Positions 11,379 through 20,963 of a stretch of DNA of 64,000 nucleotides are shown piece by piece; the first letter of the stretch is position 1, and each line of letters starts with the position of its first letter. Made by a program: the position numbers and the translations under genes. The DNA comes from Prescottella defluvii (GTDB taxonomy: Bacteria > Actinomycetota > Actinomycetes > Mycobacteriales > Mycobacteriaceae). The stretch lies in assembly GCA_029690005.1 (NCBI GenBank), contig CP121458.1, forward strand, positions 2,418,001 to 2,482,000. The letters are read 5' to 3'. The notes beneath the pieces were generated by a model, which did no database searches, was not told the DNA's origin, and saw nothing but the letters and a program-made list of their open reading frames with translations.

Positions 11379-12777
11379 TCAGATGAGGACGATGCCTTCG
11401 GCAACGCCGATGGCTCGCAGGTCGCGGTACCAGCGCTCCACCGGGTGCTCCTTGGTGAAGCCGTGGCCGCCGAGCAGCTGGACGCCGTCCAGGCCGATCT
11501 GCATTCCCTTGTCCGAGGCGAGCTTCCGTGCCAGCGCGGCCTCGCGCGCGAACGACAGGCCCTGCTCTGCGCGGGACGCGCCGCGCAGCGTCACCAGGCG
11601 CATGCTGTCGAGTTCGATCGCGATGTTCGCCACCATGAACGCCACGGCCTGACGGTGGCTGATCGGCTCGCCGAACGCTTCCCGCTCGTTGACGTAGGGG
11701 ATCACGTAGTCGAGCACGGCCTGGCTGGTGCCCACGCCGAGCGACGCCCAACCCAGTCGGGCCAGCCGGATGGCGTCGGCGTACTCGCGGGCACGCTGGT
11801 CGGCGTCGCCGTCGCCGAGGATCGCCGACTCGGGAACGGCGACGTCGGTGAGGATCAGTCGACCCAGGCCGGCGGCGCGCAGACCCATGCTCGGATCCGC
11901 CTCCACGACAAGGCCCTTGGTGTTGGATTCGACGATGAAGAACGCCGGACGGCCGTCGAGTTCGGCCGCGATGACGAACAGCTCCGCGGACCCCGCCGCC
12001 GGGACGAGGCTCTTGACGCCGTTGAGCTTGTAGCCGCTGGGGGAGCGGACGGCCTTGGTCTGCAACGCGAACGGATCGAACAGTGCGCGCGGCTCGCTCA
12101 CCACGACCGCGGCGGCCGGGACGTTCTCGCCGGCGAACGCGGGCAGGTAGGTCTGCTGCTGCGCGTCGGTACCCCACTGGGTGAGCGCGACGGCCACGCC
12201 GCTCGGCGCGAGGATCGGCAGCGCCAGTCCCATGTCGCCGTGCGCGAGGGCCTCGGCCACCAGTGCATTGGTGACGGCACCGCGCTCGGACGCCACACCC
12301 TCGAGTTCCTCGGGGATGTTGATCAGCGTGATGCCGAGCTCGGCGGAGCGCTTCAACAGGTCGGCGGGCGCCTCGGCGGCCTCGTCGGCGTCGTGCGCGG
12401 CCGGACGCAGGATCTCGGCCGAGAAGTCCGGACCGTCTCGACGATCATCTGCTGCTCGTCGTTCGGCGTCAGGTCGAAGTAGTCGGCGTTCTTGGTGGCG
12501 CCGTCGGCAGGCGCTTGGGGGCCCCGCCGCCGGAGACGCGGTTGAACGTGCGGGTCGCGGCACCGAGGGTCTTGAAGCCGGTCTTGGTGCCCTCGTACGT
12601 GACGCGGTCGATGACCTGTCGCAGGTTGTACTTCTCGGCCAGGTCGGAGCCGGTGATCCGGGTCAGTACACGCATCGCGGCGCCCATTGCGTCACGCTTG
12701 ACCGGGTTCAAGCCGACCGCCGAGGTGTCGCGGGGCTGCTTGGCGCCGTTCGTCTTCACAACGTCTTGCTTGCTCAT
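11379..12777 (-). CDS. Acyl-CoA dehydrogenase, FadE24-like (two apparent frameshifts)
   Basis: First gene of the fadE24-fadE23 pair. The N-terminus MSKQDVVKTNGAKQPRD is followed by a KKYNLRQ-type region (seen as AEKYNLRQVIDRVTYEGTK). A middle segment reads GATKNADYFDLTPNDEQQM, and the rest runs from FSAEILRPAAHDADEAAEAP to the stop. Frames change near 12507-12512 and 12430-12440. The dehydrogenase body shows VVVSEPRALFDPFA, GVKSLVPAAGSAELFVIAA and LLGGHGFTKEHPVERWYRD. Rejoined length is about 465 residues, like Rv3139. ATG 12777 starts the recognisable N-terminus; ATG 12786 is an alternative. A perfect palindrome lies about 40 bases upstream. Confidence 0.85.
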
Positions 12778-12817
12778 GATGACCATTTCTCGGGGGTTCG
12801 GTCTCGGACGCCCCTAC

Positions 12818-12833
12818 CTTACTCCGGAGTAAG
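12818..12833. promoter_or_regulatory. Perfect palindrome, candidate repressor operator
   Basis: CTTACTCCGGAGTAAG is a perfect 16-bp palindrome 41 bases upstream of the fadE24-like start, where a promoter-proximal operator is expected. It has the size and symmetry of TetR-family sites in fatty-acid operons. The regulator is not in this window. Confidence 0.6.
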
Positions 12834-12975
12834 AAACGAAGTCGAGTCGAGCGGGAAAGTGACTAGCATCACTATTCGGGCAAGTGTACGGATGTGGGGG
12901 CGGTCGTCGAAACCTGCACACAACCTTCACAACTCCTGCCGGGCATCCCCACAAGCGCGCAATACAGTCGGTCTC

Positions 12976-13665
12976 GTGACCATCCGCGATCGAGGTAACC
13001 AGCGAAAAGTGCTCGTCGTCGACGACGAACGCACGATCTCCGATTCGATCGCCGCGCGCCTGCGCGGGGAGGGCTACGACGTTCGGATCGCGTCCGACGG
13101 ACCCACCGCGGTCGCGGAGTGCGACGCGTTCGGCCCTGATCTGGTCGTGCTCGACGTCATGCTGCCGGGCTTCGACGGACTGGAGGTGTGCCGGCGCATC
13201 CAGGTGTCCCGCGCGGTTCCGGTGCTGATGCTGACGGCCCGCGCCGACGAGACCGACATGGTGATCGGACTCGGCGTCGGCGCCGACGACTACCTGAGCA
13301 AGCCGTTCAGCATGCGGGTGCTGGTCGCGCGGATCGCGGCACTGTTGCGTCGAGCGGACCGCGCGGCGGAGTCCGACGTGCTGGTGTTCGGCGACGTGTC
13401 GATCGACCTGAGCGCGCGCCTGGTCCGTTCCGCCGGGGTCGAGGTCCATCTCACTCGAACCGAGTTCGACCTGCTCGCGCATCTCGCGTCACGGCCCCGT
13501 GCCGCGATCGCCCGCGAGACGCTGCTCGCACAGGTGTGGGGCTGGGGCGATGCCGCGAGCAGTCGGACGGTCGACAGTCACGTGAAGGCGTTGCGCCGCA
13601 AGCTCGGTGGCGATGTGATCCGCACCGTGCACGGCGTCGGCTACGCGCTCGAGGTGCCGCGATGA
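12976..13665 (+). CDS. OmpR/PhoB-family response regulator
   Basis: DNA-binding response regulator of about 229 residues. Receiver domain at 10-125: acidic DDE near 16-18, phospho-acceptor Asp about 60 in VVLDVMLPG, conserved Thr in LMLTARAD and Lys in DDYLSKPF. C-terminal winged helix at about 135-227 (LTRTEFDLLAHLASRPRA, RTVDSHVKALRRKLG, GVGYALE). GTG 12976 is the likely start (VTIRDRGNQRKVLVVDDE). The stop overlaps the ATG of the sensor kinase (ATGA), so the pair is co-translated. The signal is unknown. Confidence 0.93.
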   Translation: MTIRDRGNQRKVLVVDDERTISDSIAARLRGEGYDVRIASDGPTAVAECDAFGPDLVVLDVMLPGFDGLEVCRRIQVSRAVPVLMLTARADETDMVIGLGVGADDYLSKPFSMRVLVARIAALLRRADRAAESDVLVFGDVSIDLSARLVRSAGVEVHLTRTEFDLLAHLASRPRAAIARETLLAQVWGWGDAASSRTVDSHVKALRRKLGGDVIRTVHGVGYALEVPR

Positions 13666-14651
13666 ACTGGCCCCGCCCCCTCGATCCGTTGCGCTCGTTC
13701 AAGGCCAAGACCGCCCTGCTGGTCGGCGCGTCGCTGCTCCTCGCGTCGCTGACGTTCTGGGTCACCGCACAGTGGCAGTTCCGCTTCGCCCTCCTCGCCG
13801 CCCTGGTCGCGGCGCTCGTGGTGACGCAGGTGCTTGCGCACGGAATGACCTCGCCGCTGCGCGAGATGACCGCCGCCGCGAAAGCGATGGCGACCGGCGA
13901 CTACTCACGTCGTGTCCGCGCGACCTCTCGGGACGAGATCGGTCAACTGGCAGCGGCGTTCAACCAGATGGCCGAGGACCTCGAGGCACACGACCGGTAC
14001 CGCCGGGAACTGATCGGCAATGTCTCGCACGAGTTGCGCACCCCCATCACCGCGCTGCAGGCGGTGCTCGAGAACGTGGTCGACGGTGTCGAGACCCCGG
14101 ACGAGGCGACGATGCGGTCGGCTCTCGCGCAGACCGAACGGCTGGGCAGCCTGGTCGCCGACCTGCTCGACCTGTCGCGGCTCGAAGGCGGCGCAGTTCC
14201 CCTGCGGCGCGACGCCTTCGAGATCGAACCGTTCCTGGACGACGTGATCCGGCAGGCGTCGAGTCCCACACGGCCGCTGCGGGTGGACGTGGACGTCGCG
14301 CCGGCCGGCCTGCGCGCCGTCGCGGACACCGCCCGACTGCACCAGGTGATCGCGAACCTCGTCGACAACGCGGCGCGTCACGGGTCACCGGACTCGCCCG
14401 TGCGCATCACGGTCCGCGCCGATCCGCACGCCGGCGAGCTGCTCGTGGACGTGCACGACGACGGCCCGGGCATTCCCGTCGCGGACCGATCCCGGGTGTT
14501 CGAACGCTTCGCCCGTGGCGGCGCCGAGGACGGCGGGACAGGCTTGGGCCTCGCAATCGCTCGGTGGGCGGTGGAGCTTCACGAAGGCCGGATCGAGGTT
14601 CTCGACACGACGTCCGGCTGCTGCATCCGCGTGGCACTGCCCCAGACGTAA
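13662..14651 (+). CDS. Sensor histidine kinase
   Basis: 330-residue two-component sensor. Two closely spaced membrane helices at about 17-56 leave almost no extracytoplasmic loop, so the signal may be sensed in the membrane or through a partner protein. HAMP domain at about 57-110, HisKA with phospho-acceptor His about 123 (NVSHELRTPI), and HATPase with N box (ANLVDNAARHG), G1 (DDGPGIP) and G2 (GGTGLGLAIA). It is coupled to the response regulator upstream. The DUF4173 membrane protein 99 bases downstream may be its partner or target (inference). Confidence 0.93.
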   Translation: MNWPRPLDPLRSFKAKTALLVGASLLLASLTFWVTAQWQFRFALLAALVAALVVTQVLAHGMTSPLREMTAAAKAMATGDYSRRVRATSRDEIGQLAAAFNQMAEDLEAHDRYRRELIGNVSHELRTPITALQAVLENVVDGVETPDEATMRSALAQTERLGSLVADLLDLSRLEGGAVPLRRDAFEIEPFLDDVIRQASSPTRPLRVDVDVAPAGLRAVADTARLHQVIANLVDNAARHGSPDSPVRITVRADPHAGELLVDVHDDGPGIPVADRSRVFERFARGGAEDGGTGLGLAIARWAVELHEGRIEVLDTTSGCCIRVALPQT

Positions 14652-14750
14652 GCGCACATCACGACCGAATTCCGTTCGGGGTGACACCTTCCCGGTCACC
14701 CCGCGATGACGCCTGCCCTTCGGTGGTCGGGCGTCGACGAGGAGGACGAC

Positions 14751-16237
14751 ATGACTGCACCGAAGACCTGGACACCCGAGGTCGCGTACGACGTCGGACT
14801 GACGCTGTGGCCCCGCGACGTCTGGCGCCCGACCGGACATCGCTGGCGCCGCGCGTGACGATGGCGGCCGCGCTGGGCGCCGGCGCGCTCGCCGCCCTGA
14901 CCGTGCAGACCGCGGCGGCGAGCATCGCCTTTGTCGTCACCGGGTTGGCGATAGCGGCGACGGCGCTCACCACCGTGCGTCCGCGCCCCACACCGGCTCA
15001 GCTCGCCGCGGTGGCGGGGGCGCTCGCACTGCTGGCGGTGGCCGCGGTCCGCGGCGCCGATTGGCTGGTCACCCTGTGCGTGGTGGCGAGCTGGGCCGTC
15101 GGATCGATTGCGCTGGTAGGGGGTTGGACGTGGACGGGGCTGGCGTTCGGGTCCCTCGCGCTCTGGTTCACGCCGGTGCGGATGGCCGGTTCGGGTGCGG
15201 CGCGGCCGTTCCCGGATGCGCACCGGGCGCGGCGTGAAGCCCGGCCGCGCGATCGCGGTCGCGGCCGTCAGTGTTGCCCTCGTGGCACTGTTCGGGTCGT
15301 TGTTCGTGAGCGCGGACCCCGAGTTCGGCAGGTTGTTCGACGAGGCGGTGCCCGATGTCCGGGTGTCGAATCCCGTGGGCCGTCTGCTGCTCGGATGCCT
15401 CGTCGCGGTCGCGGCGCTGGCGGCGGCCTATCTGCGACGACGTACCCCGACGTTCGACGTCCTGGCGCCCGCACCGGGTCGTCCGATCGCGTGCTGGGAG
15501 TGGGCGGTGCCGCTCGCGCTGCTGAACGCGCTGTTCGCCGGCTTCGTCGCCGTTCAGGTGCGGGTTCTGTTCGGCGGGGATCGGCACGTGCGAAACACCG
15601 ACGGCCTGACCTACGCGAACTACGCGCGACAGGGGTTCTGGCAACTCGCCGCCGTCACCGTCCTCACGCTGGCCGTCGTCGCGGTCGCCATCCGCAAGGT
15701 GGACCGGCGCAGCGTGCGGGACCGGTCGCTGGCGCGGGTGCTGCTCGGCTTGCTCTGCTGCCTGAGCCTGGTGGTCGTCGCGTCGGCGTTGCATCGGATG
15801 GCGTTGTACGAGAGGAGTTCGAATTCACCCGACTGCGGCTGAGCGTGATGGCCACCGAGCTGTGGTTGGGCGTGGTGTTCGTGTTGCTGCTCGGCGCGGG
15901 CGTCCGGTTCGCGGCGCGGTGGCTGCCCCGGTCTGTGCTCGCGTCCGCCGCCATCGGGCTGCTCGGCTTCGCCGTGCTGAACCCGGACGGCTACATCGCG
16001 GCGCGGAACGTCGAGCGGTACGCCGACACCGGCAAGCTCGACGTGGACTACCTGCGCGGACTGTCCGTCGATGCGGTGCCCGTGCTGGACCGGCTACCGG
16101 AACCGGCGCGGTCGTGCGCGCTGGTCGGCATCGACGTCGGCGACGCTGCGACGGGGTTCGAATACAACGCTGCCCGGTCGCGGGCTCAGCAGATCCTGCG
16201 CGAGCGGCCGGTGGGGCCGTGTCAGCGCCAGTGGTGA
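14751..16237 (+). CDS. DUF4173/DUF4153-type membrane protein (three apparent frameshifts)
   Basis: Multi-pass membrane protein of the DUF4173 type, function unknown. ATG 14751 has GAGGAGG about 6 bases upstream. The reading passes through three shifts: MTAPKTWTPEVAYDVGLTLW, then AAALGAGALAALTVQTAA from about 14850, then AVAAVSVALVALFGSLFV from about 15190, then LSVMATELWLGVVFVLLL from about 15820. The rejoined product of about 495 residues has around ten hydrophobic segments and the family sequence RNTDGLTYANYARQGFWQLAAVT. The soluble C-terminus contains NPDGYIAARNVERY. It lies downstream of the two-component pair on the same strand, so co-regulation is plausible. Confidence 0.75.
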
Positions 16238-16241
16238 GGCG

Positions 16242-16567
16242 TCAGCGCCACGGAGTGATGGGCGGCTTGACCCACATGATCTTCTCGTCGGCATGCCGGG
16301 GAGGGCGCGCGGATCGTCCGGGTGGCTCTGCGCCCAGCGCGTCTTCTCGTCGATCAACTGCGCCGCGACCGTCCACGTCTCGCGAGTGCTCGGCGGATTC
16401 GCGTCGGCCGCGCGGGCCAGCTTGCGGAGTCGATCGTCGGGCAGCTCGAGCAGTTCGGCGCCGGTGATGCCGCGCTCCCACGCGAACCGTGCCAGCCCCA
16501 GCGCCTTCTCCCGACGCTTGCGGCTCGCCTGATCGGTGTGGGCGAAGTCGACCTCGTCGGCGTCCAT
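16242..16567 (-). CDS. Conserved hypothetical protein (apparent frameshift)
   Basis: Small soluble protein of about 108 residues, convergent with the DUF4173 gene and ending 4 bases from it. The main part MDADEVDFAHTDQASRKRRE runs to RALPG, then the frame shifts near 16290-16297 and ends ADEKIMWVKPPITPWR. The start ATG 16567 follows an in-frame GTG option. It is basic and helical, with a leucine-rich GITGAELLELPDDRLRKLAR segment, but no family is recognised. Coherent codon use across the join supports a real gene. Confidence 0.6.
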
Positions 16568-16653
16568 CCGTGTCACTCCCGTCACTGACCTGACCTTGTC
16601 CTGCTGCCGCGGATGTGCCACGGCGGCCGTATCGAGTGTGACACCGTGGACGG

Positions 16654-17021
16654 ATGCCGGTGATCGCGCAGGTCTTCGCAGCGTTGGCGGCCGCCCTGCA
16701 CGTGGTGATCTTCGTGATGGAGAGCGTGCTGTGGCAGCGCCCGCAAGTGTGGCGGCGCTTCGGCCTGGCCAGCCAGCAGGATGCCGACGTCACCCGTCCA
16801 CTCGCCTACAACCAGGGGTTCTACAACCTCTTCCTCGCGCTCGGCATCATCGCCGGGCTGATCGTGGGCGGCACCGGGGGCGACGCGGTGGTGCTGTTCT
16901 GCTGTGCCGCGATCGTCGGCGCCGCCGTCGTCCTCGCGTCGACCGGGTCCGCTACCTGCAGGCCGCGTTGATCCAGGGTGTCGCCCCGGCGGTCGCGCTC
17001 GTCACGGCCGCCGTCTTCTGA
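16654..17021 (+). CDS. DUF1304 family membrane protein (apparent frameshift)
   Basis: Small four-helix membrane protein of the DUF1304 family (function unknown). It starts MPVIAQVFAALAAALHVVIF, with the typical loop VWRRFGLASQQDADVTRPLA and YNQGFYNLFLALG. The frame changes near 16940-16955, after which RYLQAALIQGVAPAVALVTA completes the expected last helix. Rejoined length is about 122 residues, normal for the family. The ATG 16654 start is the first strong option. It is convergent with hisN, with 17 bases between stops. Confidence 0.82.
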
Positions 17022-17038
17022 CCACGTTCTGCGGCGAG

Positions 17039-17821
17039 CTAGCGGAGGCGGGCGAGGACCTCGTCGTGCAGCAGGCCGTTGGTCGCGACGGCGCTGCCGC
17101 CGTGCGGGCCGTCGACGCCCTCGAGGCTGGTGAAGCGTCCGCCGGCCTCGCGGACCAGCAGGTCCAGCGGCGCGAGATCCCACAGCGACACCTCGGGCTC
17201 GGCCGCGATCTCGAGCGTGCCCTCGGCGAGTAGGCGGTAGGAGAAGAAGTCGCCGTAGCCGCGGATGCGCCACACGTCGTCGGTCAGGTCGACGAACTGA
17301 TTTCGGATGCCGCGGTCCTTCCAGCCGGACAGCGACGAGAACGCCAGGCTCGACGACGCCAGCTCGCCCACTCCGGACACCGACAGCCGACGCGCGTCGC
17401 CGCCGTCGTACGACGCCCACGCGCCCTCGCCCGCGGACGCCCACCAGCGGCGGTTCAGTGCGGGAGCGCTCACCACGCCGACGACGGGCACGCCGTCCTT
17501 GAGAAGCGCAATCAGGCTGGCCCACACCGGAACGCCGCGGACGAAGTTCTTGGTGCCGTCGATCGGGTCGATCACCCACTGGCGGCCCTCGAACTTCGCG
17601 TCGCCGCCGAACTCCTCGCCGAGGACGGCGTCGGCGGGGCGCTCCGCCGCCAGCGTCGCGCGCACGGCCCGCTCCACCGCGAGATCCGCGTCCGACACGG
17701 GGGTCAGGTCCGGCTTGGAGTCGACCTTCAAGTCCAGTGCTCCGAACCGGGCGCGGGTGATGGCGTCGGCTTCGTCGGCGATGCGGCGGGCGAGGGTCAG
17801 ATCGGCGGTGCGTGCAGTCAC
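17039..17821 (-). CDS. hisN: Histidinol-phosphatase (inositol monophosphatase family), HisN
   Basis: Mg-dependent phosphatase of the inositol-monophosphatase superfamily. Its sequence closely follows mycobacterial HisN (Rv3137), which hydrolyses L-histidinol phosphate in histidine biosynthesis. Metal-binding motifs are LGEEFGG (about 67-73) and DPIDGTKNF (about 85-93), with the C-terminal [21 protein letters not shown] 17821 is preferred as it gives the normal about 260-residue length; an in-frame ATG at 17848 would add nine residues. In Mycobacterium hisN is near fadE24-fadE23, as here. It is intact. Confidence 0.9.
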   Translation of the reverse strand: MTARTADLTLARRIADEADAITRARFGALDLKVDSKPDLTPVSDADLAVERAVRATLAAERPADAVLGEEFGGDAKFEGRQWVIDPIDGTKNFVRGVPVWASLIALLKDGVPVVGVVSAPALNRRWWASAGEGAWASYDGGDARRLSVSGVGELASSSLAFSSLSGWKDRGIRNQFVDLTDDVWRIRGYGDFFSYRLLAEGTLEIAAEPEVSLWDLAPLDLLVREAGGRFTSLEGVDGPHGGSAVATNGLLHDEVLARLR

Positions 17822-17925
17822 GACCGCACAGCCTACCGGCGCCTGCACGCGGTTGCCGACCGTGAGCCCACCCCACGTCGGCGATTGGGCTGGCAGCCCG
17901 CGTAGGCGGATCTGGATACAGAATC

Positions 17926-17939
17926 CGTCAGTAATGACG
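17926..17939. promoter_or_regulatory. Dyad in the promoter region of the puuC-like gene
   Basis: CGTCA GTAA TGACG, a 5-4-5 dyad 97 bases before the aldehyde dehydrogenase start, in an AT-richer stretch that probably holds the promoter. A binding site for the locus's Lrp-type regulator is possible but unproven. Confidence 0.3.
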
Positions 17940-18035
17940 AATGCGAACTGTTGATTGCCGAACTATGGCGGATATGACACTCTTGTTCGCGAATCGTGGC
18001 GGAAGCCACAGAATCCGCGTCGAAGGGACGGTCAC

Positions 18036-19534
18036 ATGTCGCTCAGCTCCACCGCACGGGGCGTGATCCAGGACATCGAGCGGCTCGAGGGGGCCTACAT
18101 CGGCGGGCAGCTCGTGTCGTTCGACGGTGTCGAACGCATCCCGGTCATCTCGCCGCGGGACGGCCGGCCGATCGGGGACCTGCATGCGGCTGACGAGACT
18201 CAGGTGGATCTCGCGGTCCATGTCGCCGAACGGCCTTCCGTATGTCGGGCTGGGCCACCGCCCCGGCCCGTGAGCGCGGCGACGTCCTGAAGAAGTGGGC
18301 GCTGCTCATCGGTGAGAACGCCCAGGAGCTGGCCACCATGATCTCGCTCGAGATGGGCAAGCCGGTGTCCCAGGCGCTGAACGTGGAACTCGCGGCAGTC
18401 GAGAAGTGCATCAGGTGGTACGGCGAGCTCGCGGACAAGGTGTCCGACAAGCTGATCGCACATGAGCAGTCGGTGCTGGCGTACTCCGTCGAGGCCCCGG
18501 CAGGTGTGGTGGCGGCCGTGGTGCCGTGGAACTTCCCACTCACCATGACGGCCTGGAAACTCGCTCCCGCGCTCCTCGCCGGTAACTCGGTGGTGGTGAA
18601 GCCGTCGGAGCAGACCCCCTTCTCGGCGCTGCGCCTGGCGGAGCTGGCCGGACAGGCAGGGCTGCCGGCCGGAGTGCTGAACGTGGTGAACGGCCTCGGC
18701 CGGGTTGCCGGTCAGGCGCTGGGTCGACACCCCGACGTCGACGTCCTGACGTTCACCGGCTCTCCCGTCACCGGCCGCGCCTTCATGAAGTACAGCGCGG
18801 AGTCGAACGGCAAGCGGGTGTGGCCGGAGCTCGGCGGGAAGTCCGCGACGATCGCCCTGCCCGACGCCGACATCCGGGCCGCGGCCGCCAGTGCCGCCGA
18901 GAACGCCTTCTTCAACCAGGGCCAGATGTGCAGCGCCTCGTCCCGGCTGATCGTGTTCGAGGAGAACGCCGACGAGGCGGTGGCCGCAGCCTGCGAGGTC
19001 GCGGCGGCGCTGCAGCCGGCGGATCCGCTCGACGCAGGCACCGCGTTCGGCGCCGTCGTCAGCGAGGCGGCGGTGATCGGGATCGAGGCGAAGGTCGCGG
19101 ACGCGCTCGAACAGGGAGCCGCGCTCGTCGCCGGCAGTCCGCGGCGCACCGTCGTCGACGGTTTCGAGGGCGGCTCGTACTTCGCGCCCGTCGTTCTCGA
19201 TCACGTCGACCCGGAATCGCGGATCGCGCAGGAAGAGGTGTTCGGACCAGTCCTGTCGATCATCCGCGTCGGCAGCGAGGCGGAGGCGATCCGCGTCGCC
19301 AACGACACGCGCTACGGGCTCGCCGCGTCGGTCTGGGGCCGCGACGTCGCCGCCATCCACCGGGTGACGCGGGCCGTGAAGGCCGGAGTCATCTGGGTGA
19401 ACTGCTACGAGGAGGGCGACATGCGTCTGCCGTTCGGTGGCGTGAAGGAGAGCGGCTTCGGGCGCGACAAGGGTGCCGACGCGCTGCACAAGTACACCGA
19501 CACCACGGCCGTCTGGATGAAGCTCGATGACTGA
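18036..19534 (+). CDS. NAD-dependent aldehyde dehydrogenase, PuuC-like (apparent frameshift)
   Basis: Aldehyde dehydrogenase superfamily enzyme of about 500 residues. Motifs: VPWNFPLTMTAWKLAPALLAGN, FTGSPVTGRAFM, ELGGKSATIALPDAD with the general-base Glu, the catalytic Cys in FFNQGQMCSASSRL, and EEVFGPVLSI. The N-terminal about 65 residues (MSLSSTARGVIQDIERLEG) are in another frame; the join is near 18235-18245. ATG 18036 follows AAGGGA. It overlaps the next gene, a gamma-glutamyl-GABA hydrolase homolog, by 8 bases, and a polyamine-type ABC transporter is adjacent. Oxidation of gamma-glutamyl-gamma-aminobutyraldehyde, or another polyamine-derived aldehyde, is the best guess. Confidence 0.82.
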
Positions 19535-20268
19535 CCGTCCCCTGATCGCCCTCACGACGTGGCGGCGCGATCTCCCCACATACCTCGGCGAGCGCACGGA
19601 CCTGTTCACGGTCGGCACCGAGTACGTTCGATTCTTCTCCGCCCACGGTCTCTCCGTGATCCTCGTCCCCGAATGCACCGGCGACGAGGCGACCGCGCTG
19701 CTGTCGCACGTCAGCGGATTGGTCCTGTCCGGGGGAGAGGACGTGGGCGCATGGATCGCCCGCGGCGAGAACGCGGACGCTCCGCCCGACGCCACCACCC
19801 GGGACGTCACCGAGCGGGCGCTCGTCGTGGCCGCACGGGAGATGGGGCTGCCCGTCTTCGGTATCTGCCGAGGCATGCAACTGCTCGCGGCCCTCCACGG
19901 CAGCCGGGTGGTCGAGCCTGCCCGCCGCACGTGAACTGCACTCGTACGGACTCGAACCCGAGGTCCAACTCGGCTACCGGCACGAGATCGAATTCGCGGC
20001 GTCCACCGCAGGCACCCAGGTGGCATCGAGGATCGACGTCAATTCGATTCACCAGCAGGCGATCTCGCACTGCCCCGAGGGTTTCGCGGTGACGGCGAGG
20101 GCGGCGGACGGGACCATCGAAGCGATCGAATCGACCACCGACTGGTACGCCGCGGGTGTGCAGTGGCACCCCGAGAAGATGTGCGGCGCCGACGAGTTCG
20201 CCGAACAGGAACAGTTCGTCGCGCCGTTCGTCGACGCCGTCGAGAACTACCGACACACCACCCGCTGA
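19527..20268 (+). CDS. Class I glutamine amidotransferase-like hydrolase, PuuD-like (apparent frameshift)
   Basis: Peptidase C26 / gamma-glutamyl-GABA hydrolase family protein, releasing an amine such as GABA from its gamma-glutamyl conjugate. The N-terminus MTDRPLIALTTWRRDLPTYL leads to the nucleophile-elbow FGICRGMQLL (catalytic Cys). A shift near 19912-19918 joins ELHSYGLEPEVQLGYRHEIE and NSIHQQAISHCPEGF, ending with the catalytic-His motif GVQWHPEKM. Rejoined length is about 247 residues, typical for PuuD. The ATG lies inside the end of the dehydrogenase gene, so the two are co-translated. The glutamylation (PuuA) and oxidase (PuuB) partners are not in the window. Confidence 0.8.
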
Positions 20269-20308
20269 CGCAACGCCGAAGTTTGCGCCGAACAGAAAGA
20301 GGAACCCC

Positions 20309-20780
20309 GTGTCCGAGCAGAAGCTTTCTTCGAATACGAGAACGGCCCGCGTGCCATCGCCACCATGCATCTCGACCTGGCACCGAAGACGTGCGAAGCG
20401 TTGTGGGGTGCACTGGTGAAGCCCGTGACCGTCGATGCGATGCACGCGATGTACGCCGGCCCGGAGGTGATGTCCGGTCTCCCCGAAGAGGCGCAGAACT
20501 TCGATCCCGAGGCCATCCCGTTCGAGAACCAGCAGGTCATCCCCGGCGTCGGTGACGTGCTCTGGTACTACCAGCGTCCGATGCAGATGGGCGGCCTGCC
20601 GTTCGAGTGGTACGAGGTCGGCGTCTGCTACGCCCCCGGCGTGCGCACGTTCGGCCCGCTGGGATCGACCCCGTCAACGTGTTCGCCACTGTGACCGAGG
20701 GGCTCGCCGACTTCGCGAAGGCCTCCGCCGACATCCGGATCACCGGTCTGAAGAAGCTCACCATCGGCCGCGTCGAGTAG
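20309..20780 (+). CDS. DUF3830 (cyclophilin-like) family protein (two apparent frameshifts)
   Basis: Small protein of about 157 residues matching DUF3830, a cyclophilin-like fold found near amide and amino-acid catabolic genes; exact function unknown. GTG 20309 follows AAAGAGGAA. It begins VSEQKL, then shifts in the TTT run near 20326-20329 to FFEYENGPRAIATMHLDLAP. It continues GDVLWYYQRPMQMGGLPFEWY and shifts again near 20660 to DPVNVFATVTEGLADFAKAS. It is the third gene of the puuC-puuD-like set, 40 bases downstream, and is followed by a strong terminator. Confidence 0.78.
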
Positions 20781-20800
20781 CGCAGCCGCACCACGAAATC

Positions 20801-20842
20801 GGGACCCTGCCCGCCGCCGACGTTGCCGGTGGGCAGGGTCCC
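20801..20842 (+). terminator. Rho-independent terminator
   Basis: GGGACCCTGCCC (20801-20812) pairs perfectly with GGGCAGGGTCCC (20831-20842) and is followed by TTTT. It ends the dehydrogenase/hydrolase/DUF3830 operon. Confidence 0.92.
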
Positions 20843-20905
20843 TTTTCGCGTGTGCGGACCTCGCGCGCCCGCTGGGCGGTGGTACTCGCGGCGGCACACG
20901 CAGAA

Positions 20906-20936
20906 GCGCCGCACCACATGTCGTGTGGTGCGGCGC
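20906..20936 (-). terminator. Hairpin terminator for the Lrp-type regulator
   Basis: Perfect 13-bp stem (20906-20918 with 20924-20936) and a 5-base loop, 28 bases after the regulator stop on the - strand. There is no T-run on that side. Confidence 0.7.
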
Positions 20937-20963
20937 CGGGATGTGTGCGGGCGGTCGTCGAGG

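Noticed and set aside
9888..12482. 864-codon open frame on the + strand
   Set aside because: Antisense shadow of the two acyl-CoA dehydrogenases; the protein is Arg/Gly/Asp-rich with no motifs.
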